Positions 1 through 7,387 of a stretch of DNA of 16,338 nt are shown piece after piece. Source of the stretch: DASRCB01 sp035653295 (GTDB lineage Bacteria; Acidobacteriota; Terriglobia; Bryobacterales; Bryobacteraceae); contig DASRCB010000050.1 in the NCBI GenBank assembly GCA_035653295.1, positions 1 to 16,338 of the forward strand, read 5' to 3'. The number at the start of each line of letters is the position of its first letter. Position 1 is the stretch's first letter. A program made the translations under genes and the position numbers. A model generated the notes under the pieces. The model saw nothing but the letters and a program-made list of their open reading frames with translations, was not told the origin of the DNA and searched no databases.

Positions 1-1848
1 CCTGAAATCCCCTTCCCGCTGGGTCACGTGCTCGCGATCCAGAAACTCCAGCAGCGGGATTGCATATTTCCGGCTTACTCCGGTCCAGTCCTTGAACGCG
101 GGCACCGCGAAGCGCTGGCCACGCCGCTCCGCCAGGATGGCGTGCAAGCGGTCGATCGCCGAGGAATGGAATACCAGGTCGTCGGAGATGCGCACCAGCG
201 TGCGTTCGCGCAGCAGGATCTGGAGCAGGGTGCGCGAGCGCGCCGGGTCGACGCCGCTGCGTGACAGCACTTCGCCGGTCGACGGGGCCGCAAGGCCGGC
301 TTCGCGAAAGGCCTTTTCGATCCGTCGCGTGGCCTCCTCCTCCTCTTCCTTCAGGGCGACTGTATGCGACGAGAGACGAACGAGGTCGCCCTTGACGACG
401 ATGGTTTTCGCCGCGCGGAGAAGCGCGTCCAGGACGAACGGCGGGGCATCGGCCAGCTCACGCGCGCGAAGGTCCTCTTTCGACATGCCCGCCAGCAGGG
501 GCTTCTCGCGATGAAAGCGCTTCAGGGCCTCATGCAGCGACGCGATCTTCCCGTCGACCCACTCCTTGTCCATGAGCCAGAACTGCGGCTCCTCGAGGTG
601 GACCAGCCGTGGATCGCGGGCCGCGGCCGCGATCTCCGTTCTCAACATTCCCGTGCGCGCAATCAGCTCCGGCATGCCCATGCCAAACCGCGACTCGCTG
701 ACCAGCAGACGCACGCGTTCCCCGGCCGATGCGCGCTCCAGCGCCGCCAGTCTTTCCGCCGTTTCGCGTCGCGGCGGCGCAATGTCGATGACCGCGCCTC
801 CGCCGATGGTCACAACAGGCGAGAACATGCGCACGATGAAGCGGTCGCCGGGCAGCAGCAGCAGCGGCTCGACCAGCTTGATGCGCGCGTATTGCCGCGT
901 GCCGGGCGGAAATGGGGCAGTGGCGCCGATGCGGCGAATCTCCGCCATCACCTCCGCGGTTCCGGCATGAAAATGCACGGGCGAACGATGGCGGAGGGAT
1001 TTGGCGCCGGGCAACAGCTCGAAGCTGCAATCGAAGTGCGTGACCGCCTCGAACCGCTTAGGTTCGGTCAGCATCATGCCGCGCGCCAAATCGCCAGGCT
1101 CGATGCCGCTCAGGTTGAGCGCGGTACGCTGGCCCGCTGAAGCGGAGCTTACTTTTCTGCCATGAGTCTGAATCCCGCGCACGCGCACCGTACGGCCTCC
1201 GGGCTGCACCTCGACATCCTGCTCAGTTTTCACCGACCCGGAAATCAGGGTGCCAGTGACCACCGTGCCAAAGCCCTTCATGGTGAACACGCGGTCGATG
1301 GGCAAACGAAACCAGCGCGTGTCATCCTTCTCCACCGCATCCGCCGCGGCGCGCGCCAGCTCTGCGCGCAGCTCATCCAGACCCGCGCCCGTGGTGGAGC
1401 TGACCGCGACCACGGGCGCGCCTTCCAGAAAAGAGCCTTTGACGAACTCCTCGGCCTCCAGCCGCACCAGCTCCAGAATGTCGGCATCCACCAGGTCGGC
1501 TTTCGTAAGCACGACGATGCCCCGCCGTATGTCCAGCAGACGGCATATGTCAAAATGTTCCAAAGTCTGCGGTTTGAGGGATTCATCCGCGGCAATGATG
1601 AACAGAACTACATCGATGCCGGCCACTCCGGCCAGCATGTTTTTGATGAACCTTTCGTGGCCGGGCACGTCTACAAAACCGAGGCGCACGCCCGGCGAGA
1701 GATCGAGGTGGGCAAAGCCGAGATCGATCGAGATGCCGCGCTCCTTTTCCTCCTTCAGCCGGTCGGTGTCGATGCCGGTGAGGGCGCGAACCAGCGCAGT
1801 CTTGCCGTGGTCGATGTGGCCTGCCGTCCCCACAATGACGTGCTTCAT
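1..1848 (-). CDS. selB: Selenocysteine-specific elongation factor SelB (3' end cut by window edge)
   Basis: SelB is the GTPase that carries selenocysteinyl-tRNA to the ribosome at UGA codons marked by a SECIS element. The minus strand is open for 616 codons to the window edge with no stop. The protein opens MKHVIVGTAGHIDHGKT. The P-loop GHIDHGKT is at residues 10-17, the switch I stretch ERGISIDLGF near 36-45, the G3 motif DVPGHE at 60-65 and the G4 motif TKAD at 115-118. EF-Tu-like beta-barrel domains follow, then about 230 residues that fit the winged-helix RNA-binding domains. SelB is usually about 610-640 aa, so only a few residues should be missing. An in-frame ATG at 1863 would add five residues (MSIVR), but the 1848 start gives the usual N-terminus. 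Neither start has a strong Shine-Dalgarno sequence. No tRNA-Sec, selA or selenoprotein gene was seen here; they may lie left of the window. Confidence 0.95.
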   Translation of the reverse strand, partial: MKHVIVGTAGHIDHGKTALVRALTGIDTDRLKEEKERGISIDLGFAHLDLSPGVRLGFVDVPGHERFIKNMLAGVAGIDVVLFIIAADESLKPQTLEHFDICRLLDIRRGIVVLTKADLVDADILELVRLEAEEFVKGSFLEGAPVVAVSSTTGAGLDELRAELARAAADAVEKDDTRWFRLPIDRVFTMKGFGTVVTGTLISGSVKTEQDVEVQPGGRTVRVRGIQTHGRKVSSASAGQRTALNLSGIEPGDLARGMMLTEPKRFEAVTHFDCSFELLPGAKSLRHRSPVHFHAGTAEVMAEIRRIGATAPFPPGTRQYARIKLVEPLLLLPGDRFIVRMFSPVVTIGGGAVIDIAPPRRETAERLAALERASAGERVRLLVSESRFGMGMPELIARTGMLRTEIAAAARDPRLVHLEEPQFWLMDKEWVDGKIASLHEALKRFHREKPLLAGMSKEDLRARELADAPPFVLDALLRAAKTIVVKGDLVRLSSHTVALKEEEEEATRRIEKAFREAGLAAPSTGEVLSRSGVDPARSRTLLQILLRERTLVRISDDLVFHSSAIDRLHAILAERRGQRFAVPAFKDWTGVSRKYAIPLLEFLDREHVTQREGDFR

Positions 1849-1849
1849 G
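1846..1849. other. CATG shared by two divergent start codons
   Basis: CATG is its own reverse complement. Read on the minus strand (1848-1846) its ATG is the SelB start; read on the plus strand (1847-1849) its ATG is the start of VWA copy A. Promoter and ribosome-binding signals of each gene must therefore lie inside the other gene's coding sequence, unless one gene uses a different start (1863 for selB or 1835 for the VWA gene). Those choices would make the overlap longer. Confidence 0.75.
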
Positions 1850-2797
1850 CGAACGATACTCATCGTACTACCGGCTCTTCTGATGGCCTCCGCCGGCGCG
1901 CAGGACAGCAGCGACGTGGCCGTGTTTCGCACCGGCGTAGCGGATGTGCGCGTGGACGTACAGGTGCTCGATAACGGCACGATCGTTCGCGGGCTGACCG
2001 CCGCGGACTTCGTTGTCACCGACGAGAACCAGCCGCAGAAGATCCTGTCCTGCGATCAGGAATCGGCGCGCGTCTCGCTGGTGCTGCTGCTCGATGTCAG
2101 CGGGAGCATGCAGAAGTACCTGGAGGTGCTGGCGCGCAACGCCAATGAGGCCCTGAAGGAGCTGCGGCCTGGCGACCGCGTGGCCATAATGGACTTCGCC
2201 ACTACTCCCAAAGTGGAGCAGGAATTCAGCGACAACCTGGCGGAAACCGCGCGCCAGCTTCTGCCGGCGATCAGCGATGAGTCCGTCGGCACATCGACCC
2301 AGATCAACGCCGCCGTCCTCGCGGCTGCGCATTACATCGACGAGCACGCGGGCGCGATGAACGGCCACAAGATGGACCCGGGCCGCCGCGCGATCCTGAT
2401 CGTGACCGATAACCTGGGCGTGAACAAGGGGCTCGCGGACAATACCGTCATCCAGCTCCTGCTGCGATCGGACGCCACGCTGAACGGCATCGTGGTGGGG
2501 CGCGATATCCGCCCGCGGCCTTACCAGCGTGGTGACGATCCGGATTCCACCCCGGCCGACATTCATCACCTGGCGGAGGAGTCCGGCGGCGATGTGATCC
2601 GCGCTGACGAGTCGCAGTTCGCCTTTCGCGAGATGCTGGAGCGGATTCGCTGGCGCTACACGCTGGCCTATCATGCCCCGGGTGGGAACGAGGGCTCGTT
2701 CCGCCACATCCATGTGGAGCTGAGCGCGGACGCGCGGCGGCGCTTCCCGAATGCAGTGATCTACGCACGCACGGGGTATTATGTGACGTCTTCCTGA
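1847..2797 (+). CDS. Secreted VWFA-related protein (acidobacterial TIGR03436-like family), copy A
   Basis: This 316-aa protein begins with a signal peptide (MRTILIVLPALLMASAGAQ). A short beta-sandwich module of the family follows, with a DFVVTDENQPQKI motif near residues 54-66, and then a von Willebrand factor A fold. It keeps the canonical metal-site motif DVSGS at residues 83-87, so metal-dependent ligand binding is plausible. It ends in ARTGYY, the usual C-terminal signature, with no extra domain. The function of the family is unknown; it is assumed to act outside the cytoplasm. The reading frame stays open far upstream to 1250, but that part is antisense to selB. The start chosen is the ATG giving a clean signal peptide. 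An ATG at 1835 (MTCFMRT...) is the alternative, and neither has a clear ribosome site. The GH36-like gene starts 21 bases downstream and is probably co-transcribed. Confidence 0.88.
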   Translation: MRTILIVLPALLMASAGAQDSSDVAVFRTGVADVRVDVQVLDNGTIVRGLTAADFVVTDENQPQKILSCDQESARVSLVLLLDVSGSMQKYLEVLARNANEALKELRPGDRVAIMDFATTPKVEQEFSDNLAETARQLLPAISDESVGTSTQINAAVLAAAHYIDEHAGAMNGHKMDPGRRAILIVTDNLGVNKGLADNTVIQLLLRSDATLNGIVVGRDIRPRPYQRGDDPDSTPADIHHLAEESGGDVIRADESQFAFREMLERIRWRYTLAYHAPGGNEGSFRHIHVELSADARRRFPNAVIYARTGYYVTSS

Positions 2798-2818
2798 CGC
2801 GCACACTCGCCGGATAGA

Positions 2819-4858
2819 ATGGCCGTGATGGCGAACAGGTGGTTTGCATTCATTGCGGCAGCGGCGGTCGCACCGCTGGCGCCGGCGCAGGTTGCTGTCG
2901 TCCACGGCGGCAACATACGAATCGAGTTCGACAGCGCGATGCGGTCCCGAGCCATCGCGGTACTCGATGGCCGCGAGCACGTCATCGGCCCGTTCGCGGC
3001 TTCGGACACGGTGCAGCTTTCGGGCGCCAGTCTCCCGGATTTTTCGATTGTCGATCAGAAGCGCGAATCCGTACGGGATCGGCTGGGCTCCGGATCGCGG
3101 ACTTTGATTACCGGCGCCGCGGGACTGTTAAAGAAGGTGGAAGCGATTACCGTCTATGACCGCTTCCCGCGCATGGCCTTTTTCGACGTGCAGTATACGA
3201 ATACCGGAACGGCCGACCTGAAGGTAAGCGGCTGGACCAGCCAGCATTACGTCATCGCGGCGGACACGTCGGCGGGGCAGCCCGCATTCTGGTCGTATCA
3301 AAGCGGTTCGTACGAGAAGCGGCCCGACTGGGTGCTTCCGCTCAAACCCGGCTTCAAACAGGACAACTTCATGGGCATGAACGCGTCCGATTACGGCGGC
3401 GGGACTCCTGTGGTCGATGTCTGGCGGCGCGACGCGGGGCTCGCTGTTGGTCATGTCGAACGGGCGCCGAAGCTGGTCTCGCTCCCGGTGACGATGGCGG
3501 ATTCGGGGAATGCGAGCGTCGCCGTCGAATACAGGCACGATCAGGTTCTCAAGCCGGGTGAAACGATGAAGACCTTTCGGACCTTTGTCGCGGTTCACCG
3601 GGGCGACTATTTCCAGGCATTGCGCGATTATCGCGACGTGATGGTCGCCGAGGGTGTGCATTTCGACAAGGCCCCCGACAGCGCGTTCGGTCCCATCTGG
3701 TGCGCGTGGGGCTATGGCCGCAAGATGACGCCCGCCCAGCTATTTGGCGCCCTGCCGGTGGTGAAGAAACTGGGATTCACGTGGGTCACCCTCGACGATG
3801 GCTGGCAAACGGCGCAGGGCGACTGGTTCCTGAACCCGCAAAAATACCCGCGCGGCGATGCCGACATGCGCGCGCTGGTGGACAAAATTCACGCCCAGGG
3901 ATTCAAAGCGCAGTTATGGTGGGCGCCCCTGGCCGCGGATCCCGGCACGGAACTTGTGCGCAACCATCCGGAGATGCTGTTGCTGAACGCGGATGGCAGC
4001 AAACAGATAATCTCTTACTGGAATTCCTGGTATCTGTGCCCGGCGGATCCGGCCGTGGTCGCGTACCACAAAGCGATCGTTGTGAAGGCAATCCGCGACT
4101 GGGGATTCGACGGCCTCAAGCTGGATGGACAGTTCATGAACGGCGCGCCGCCATGTTACAACCCGGCGCACCACCACTTACGGCCGGAGGACTCAGTCGA
4201 AGGCATGCCTCAGTTCTTCCGGGCGCTTTACGACATGGCGCGCCAGATCAAACCGGACGCGCTGGTGGAGTTCTGTCCCTGCGGCACCGGATACAACTTC
4301 TACACGCTCCCCTTCATGAACATGACCGTCGCATCGGACCCGGAATCGGCTTGGCAGGTGCGCTTGAAGGGCAAGACCCTCAAGGCTCTGCAGGGCGATG
4401 GAATGGCGTACTTCGGCGACCACGTCGATATGGTGCACGACGACCTGGCATCCACGGTCGGCGTGGGCGGCGTCGTGGGGACCGACTTCCGCTGGCCGCC
4501 TGGTTCGGCCTCGTCTCGGGAAGGAAAGGACCTTACCCCCGAACGCGAGCAACTCTTCGCGAAATGGCTCGGCATCTATAAGGACAAGATGCTCTCGCGC
4601 GGAGAGTATCTGGGCACGTTGTACGATATCGGCTTCGATAAGCCGGAGACCCACGCGATCCGCAGGAACGGGAACATCTATTACGCCTTCTACGCGCCCC
4701 AGTGGAGCGGGAAACTCACCTTACGAGGGCTTGGAGCGGGCAACTATCGCGTGACCGATTACGTGGACGGAAGGGACCTGGGTACGGTGCGTGGCCCCGA
4801 CGCTACGCTCGACATCCGCTTTGAAAAGCACCTGCTGATCGAGGCGAAGCCGGAATAG
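2819..4858 (+). CDS. Secreted GH36-like (clan GH-D) glycosidase, alpha-galactosidase type
   Basis: This 679-aa protein probably hydrolyses alpha-linked galactosides or a related sugar outside the cytoplasm. A signal peptide ending near APAQ (residue 24) is followed by an N-terminal beta-sandwich (about 25-280), a TIM barrel (about 290-590) and a small C-terminal beta domain. Visible barrel motifs are TLDDGWQ (324-330), WWAP (367-370), the nucleophile motif KLDG with Asp436, and ASDPE with Asp507 in the position of the acid/base. The GH36 cysteine-glycine segment, usually ECSGGGGR-like, is altered here to EFCPCGTGYNFY (484-495), so substrate specificity may differ from classical melibiases. 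An ATG at 2828 gives an equally good and slightly cleaner signal peptide. The gene follows VWA copy A by 21 bases, suggesting one transcript. It converges on the VWA/glycosyltransferase operon. The exact substrate cannot be read from sequence. Confidence 0.85.
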   Translation: MAVMANRWFAFIAAAAVAPLAPAQVAVVHGGNIRIEFDSAMRSRAIAVLDGREHVIGPFAASDTVQLSGASLPDFSIVDQKRESVRDRLGSGSRTLITGAAGLLKKVEAITVYDRFPRMAFFDVQYTNTGTADLKVSGWTSQHYVIAADTSAGQPAFWSYQSGSYEKRPDWVLPLKPGFKQDNFMGMNASDYGGGTPVVDVWRRDAGLAVGHVERAPKLVSLPVTMADSGNASVAVEYRHDQVLKPGETMKTFRTFVAVHRGDYFQALRDYRDVMVAEGVHFDKAPDSAFGPIWCAWGYGRKMTPAQLFGALPVVKKLGFTWVTLDDGWQTAQGDWFLNPQKYPRGDADMRALVDKIHAQGFKAQLWWAPLAADPGTELVRNHPEMLLLNADGSKQIISYWNSWYLCPADPAVVAYHKAIVVKAIRDWGFDGLKLDGQFMNGAPPCYNPAHHHLRPEDSVEGMPQFFRALYDMARQIKPDALVEFCPCGTGYNFYTLPFMNMTVASDPESAWQVRLKGKTLKALQGDGMAYFGDHVDMVHDDLASTVGVGGVVGTDFRWPPGSASSREGKDLTPEREQLFAKWLGIYKDKMLSRGEYLGTLYDIGFDKPETHAIRRNGNIYYAFYAPQWSGKLTLRGLGAGNYRVTDYVDGRDLGTVRGPDATLDIRFEKHLLIEAKPE

Positions 4859-4862
4859 AAAA

Positions 4863-4901
4863 CCCAGGCCTGGGCGGGCCTGAAAGCCCGCCGCAGCGCT
4901 G
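4863..4901. repeat. Cluster of palindromes between convergent genes; possible bidirectional terminator or REP-like element
   Basis: Three palindromic units lie almost end to end between the convergent stops at 4858 and 4921. They are CCCAGGCCTGGG (4863-4874, perfect), a hairpin with arms GGCGGGC (4873-4879) and GCCCGCC (4886-4892) around the loop CTGAAA, and CAGCGCTG (4894-4901). No T-run follows on either strand, so this is not a textbook rho-independent terminator. The position suits bidirectional transcript-end protection. A dispersed REP-type repeat is the other possibility. Confidence 0.5.
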
Positions 4902-4920
4902 AAGGACCGCCACCGAACTC

Positions 4921-7338
4921 TTAGTTCACGTCGAAGTCGATGGTCCGGATCTTCGTTTTGTTGCCCGCCGAATCCCGCACTTCCATCCCCACGCGATAGC
5001 CGCCGGGCTGGAGCATGTCCACCGGCAGCTTGAGCGCCATGGGGATCACCGGGTTGCCGGCCTGCACGAACTGGCCTGCGTCCACCAGACCGGTGTTGAT
5101 CTTCACTTCGTTCGTTTTGCGGTCGAAGATCACATACTGGATCTGCACCTTCGGCGGTTTGTCGCTGGCCAGCAACGGATCGTACGCTTCGGTGTAGACC
5201 ACGGCATTGTCGGTCTTCATGAAGTGGTTGGTGGCGGACGGGGTCACCTGGACGCCCTGCGCCACGAGAGTTTTGCGATCCTCGAGCAGCGCCGCGTCAA
5301 TGGCGCTGCCGAGGTCGGCGGCGCGGCGGACCTCATTGCTCAGCGCGATGGACCCGATGCTGAGCGCCTTGCCGTCGTAGGGCTCGATATCCAGCGGCCT
5401 CTCGATTTTGCCGAAGCTCTCGCCGCCGGATGTGAACACCACCTTCAGCGTGTACTTGCCCGCCGCGGCCGTGAACTGATTCTGATAGTCGAACGGCTTG
5501 TCCTGGAACTCCTCCACTTCCTTCTTGTTCTTGAATTCCAGGTTGACGGTATCGCTGAAGCGCGCCCCAACGGAGCCGTCCGGCTTATAAGCGATGCCCA
5601 GAATGTCCACCGCGCCGTGCATGCGGCCCTTTTCCTTGTTGAACTTGATCGCCGGGGACGGAATCTCCATTGCCACACTGACGAGCGCGGTGTTGGGCGA
5701 CGTGTAAAAGAAGGGAAGCTCTATCGAGGCCGGCACGTTGCCCGGCTGCGCGGCCGCGGCTCGGGCGGCCAGCGTCTTCTCAATGGGATTGCCGGCGAGC
5801 ACGTCGCCGGACTTCACGTTGCAGTAACCCGTACGCGCGCGCACCTGCGTGCCGCCGCGGTCCACCTTTACCTTCAGGGTGTGGCATCCGCCCTCTTCCG
5901 ATTCCGGTGGCGCATAGCCGAGCAGATAATACTCGTTCTGCTCGTGAGCGATGCGCTGCAAACCGCCCAGAAGATCGTTGGTGTTCGCGATCACGAACCC
6001 GCCCGTGCCGCTGGCCAGCGCATAAAGGACCTGCTGGTTCGTGGCGCCGGTCTCGATGAATGGCGGCACGATCTGGCGCGACTGGTTGTAGAGATTCTGC
6101 ATCGCGGGGTTGTACATGCCGGGCATCATGGTCATGCCACCGCCACCGCCGCCGCGTCCGCCTCCTGCGCCGCCGCCCGAATTACCACCGCCGCGGCCGC
6201 CGCCCGATCCTGAGCCGCCACTACCACGACCGCCGCCCGAGCCGCTGCCGGTTCCCCCGCCGCCACCTCCGTGGCTGCCTCCACCGCCGCCCGAGCCACC
6301 ACCACTCGAGCCGCCGCCGCCAACCCCGCCGCCACCGCCTCCCGCGTGGCCACCGCCGCCACCGCCGCCGACACCACCGCCGCCTCCGGCGCCGCCTCCA
6401 TGCTGGAAAAACGCGACAGGGCCCGGAGGCAGGAACGCGGCAAGTTGCAGCCATGGCTGCGCTCCGGCTTCTCCGGCTGATATGAACGCAGCGGGCGCAA
6501 GGCGCGGCGCGGAGTCGAACGGGTAAGTCAGCGCTCCGCGCGGCGACAGCGTGTTCACCACGCCTCCGCCGATCAGCCCACGCACGTCGATCGGGTAGAT
6601 GGCGACGTTCGCCTTGTTACACGCGTCGATCACCGCGGGCAGCTCCGATTGGTACTCCGGCGTGAGGGGGAATCCGGCAGTCAGAACCACCAAGCTCTTG
6701 CGGCCCGGCACCGAGCCGAGATTCCGCGCCAGAGTGCGCAAGGCAAGCAGAAGGCTATTCACCGCGAAATCGGATTCCGCCCGGCCCAGCTGGGGCATGC
6801 TCAGCGAAGCTACCTCCACCGGCTCGTTGCCTCCACCGATGCCGACGTTGGAGAATTTCGGATTGCTGACCACTCTCTTCAGCTTCTCGGTGTCATTGGT
6901 GAAGTTCTGGGCGATATGCAGGCTGCCGCCGAAATCCATCACCGCGATCATGCGATCCTCGCCCGCGTTGGCTTCGATGAACTTCATTGCCGCCTGACGG
7001 GCGGGAATCTGGTCCGCCATCTGCACACTGGAGTTGTCGAACAACAGCACCAGGTAATGTTTCTGCCCGTGCAGCGGAGAGGCGGCGTCGGCTTCGAACG
7101 AGAAGCTGGAAATCGGCTGCTCCTTGTTGTCCTCCCAGACCCGGAAGTCCTTCGCCGTGAGATCGCGGACATAGTTGCCCTTTTTGTCGGTGACCACCGT
7201 GTCCACAAGAACGACGCGGGTTTCGGTCCGAATCACGGTCTGGTCCGGAGCCGGCGCGGCTCCCGCCGGCTGCTGCGCGCGCGAGAGCACGGCGCACCCC
7301 AGCACGCCGGCCATCGCCATCACTCTTCGAAGCTGCAT
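4921..7338 (-). CDS. Secreted VWFA-related protein (TIGR03436-like) with a long glycine-rich insert, copy B
   Basis: This 805-aa protein is the last gene of the leftward operon. It has a signal peptide (residues about 1-21, ending SRAQ), the family N-terminal module (DFRVWEDNKEQPI near 64-76), a VWA fold, the ARTGY signature near 501-505, and about 300 further residues of beta-rich C-terminal region. The metal-site motif reads D-N-S-S-V (Asp101-Val105), so the last serine of DxSxS is lost. An 88-residue tract, about three quarters glycine with ten serines and one threonine, sits inside the VWA fold near residues 314-401. The start is the ATG at 7338, preceded by GGGAGGG at 7348-7354. A GTG at 7356 is in frame, but the ribosome site lies downstream of it, so it is unlikely. 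Copy C ends 49 bases upstream. Function is unknown. Confidence 0.88.
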   Translation of the reverse strand: MQLRRVMAMAGVLGCAVLSRAQQPAGAAPAPDQTVIRTETRVVLVDTVVTDKKGNYVRDLTAKDFRVWEDNKEQPISSFSFEADAASPLHGQKHYLVLLFDNSSVQMADQIPARQAAMKFIEANAGEDRMIAVMDFGGSLHIAQNFTNDTEKLKRVVSNPKFSNVGIGGGNEPVEVASLSMPQLGRAESDFAVNSLLLALRTLARNLGSVPGRKSLVVLTAGFPLTPEYQSELPAVIDACNKANVAIYPIDVRGLIGGGVVNTLSPRGALTYPFDSAPRLAPAAFISAGEAGAQPWLQLAAFLPPGPVAFFQHGGGAGGGGGVGGGGGGGHAGGGGGGVGGGGSSGGGSGGGGGSHGGGGGGTGSGSGGGRGSGGSGSGGGRGGGNSGGGAGGGRGGGGGGMTMMPGMYNPAMQNLYNQSRQIVPPFIETGATNQQVLYALASGTGGFVIANTNDLLGGLQRIAHEQNEYYLLGYAPPESEEGGCHTLKVKVDRGGTQVRARTGYCNVKSGDVLAGNPIEKTLAARAAAAQPGNVPASIELPFFYTSPNTALVSVAMEIPSPAIKFNKEKGRMHGAVDILGIAYKPDGSVGARFSDTVNLEFKNKKEVEEFQDKPFDYQNQFTAAAGKYTLKVVFTSGGESFGKIERPLDIEPYDGKALSIGSIALSNEVRRAADLGSAIDAALLEDRKTLVAQGVQVTPSATNHFMKTDNAVVYTEAYDPLLASDKPPKVQIQYVIFDRKTNEVKINTGLVDAGQFVQAGNPVIPMALKLPVDMLQPGGYRVGMEVRDSAGNKTKIRTIDFDVN
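6136..6399 (-). repeat. Low-complexity GGN-codon tract coding for a Gly/Ser-rich linker
   Basis: About 264 bases of near-continuous GGN codons (CCG/CCA triplets on the plus strand) encode 88 residues. Sixty-six are Gly, ten Ser and one Thr, with scattered His, Arg, Ala, Val and Asn. The tract interrupts the VWA fold between the GPVAFFQ segment and MTMMPGMYNPAM, before the conserved ASGTGGFV strand. It has no stop or frameshift. Triplet repetition of this kind is prone to in-frame length change. The long proline-rich frames on the opposite strand are a by-product. Confidence 0.85.
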
Positions 7339-7347
7339 GCGATTCCA

Positions 7348-7354
7348 CCCTCCC
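7348..7354 (-). promoter_or_regulatory. Strong Shine-Dalgarno site of VWA copy B
   Basis: GGGAGGG on the minus strand lies nine bases before the ATG at 7338. It fixes that ATG as the start and rules out the in-frame GTG at 7356, which lies upstream of the site. It is one of the clearest ribosome sites in the operon. Confidence 0.7.
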
Positions 7355-7387
7355 ACTGCTCTCGGAATTGTACCTGTTTCACCCCAT

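Noticed and set aside
530..1140. Several long frames on both strands inside the left 1.1 kb
   Set aside because: SelB accounts for this DNA in one continuous frame with intact motifs; the others are frame shadows.
1250..1846. Upstream extension of the VWA copy A frame
   Set aside because: The added 199 residues are Ser/Arg-rich, antisense to selB, and would place the signal peptide in the middle of the protein.
1868..2980. A 370-codon minus-strand frame across VWA copy A and the GH36-like start
   Set aside because: The plus-strand proteins show signal peptides and family motifs over the same bases; the minus frame shows none.
6110..6526. Plus-strand frame coding for a very proline-rich protein
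   Set aside because: It is the complement of the GGN codons of the glycine tract in VWA copy B. No signal, start site or conserved sequence supports it.
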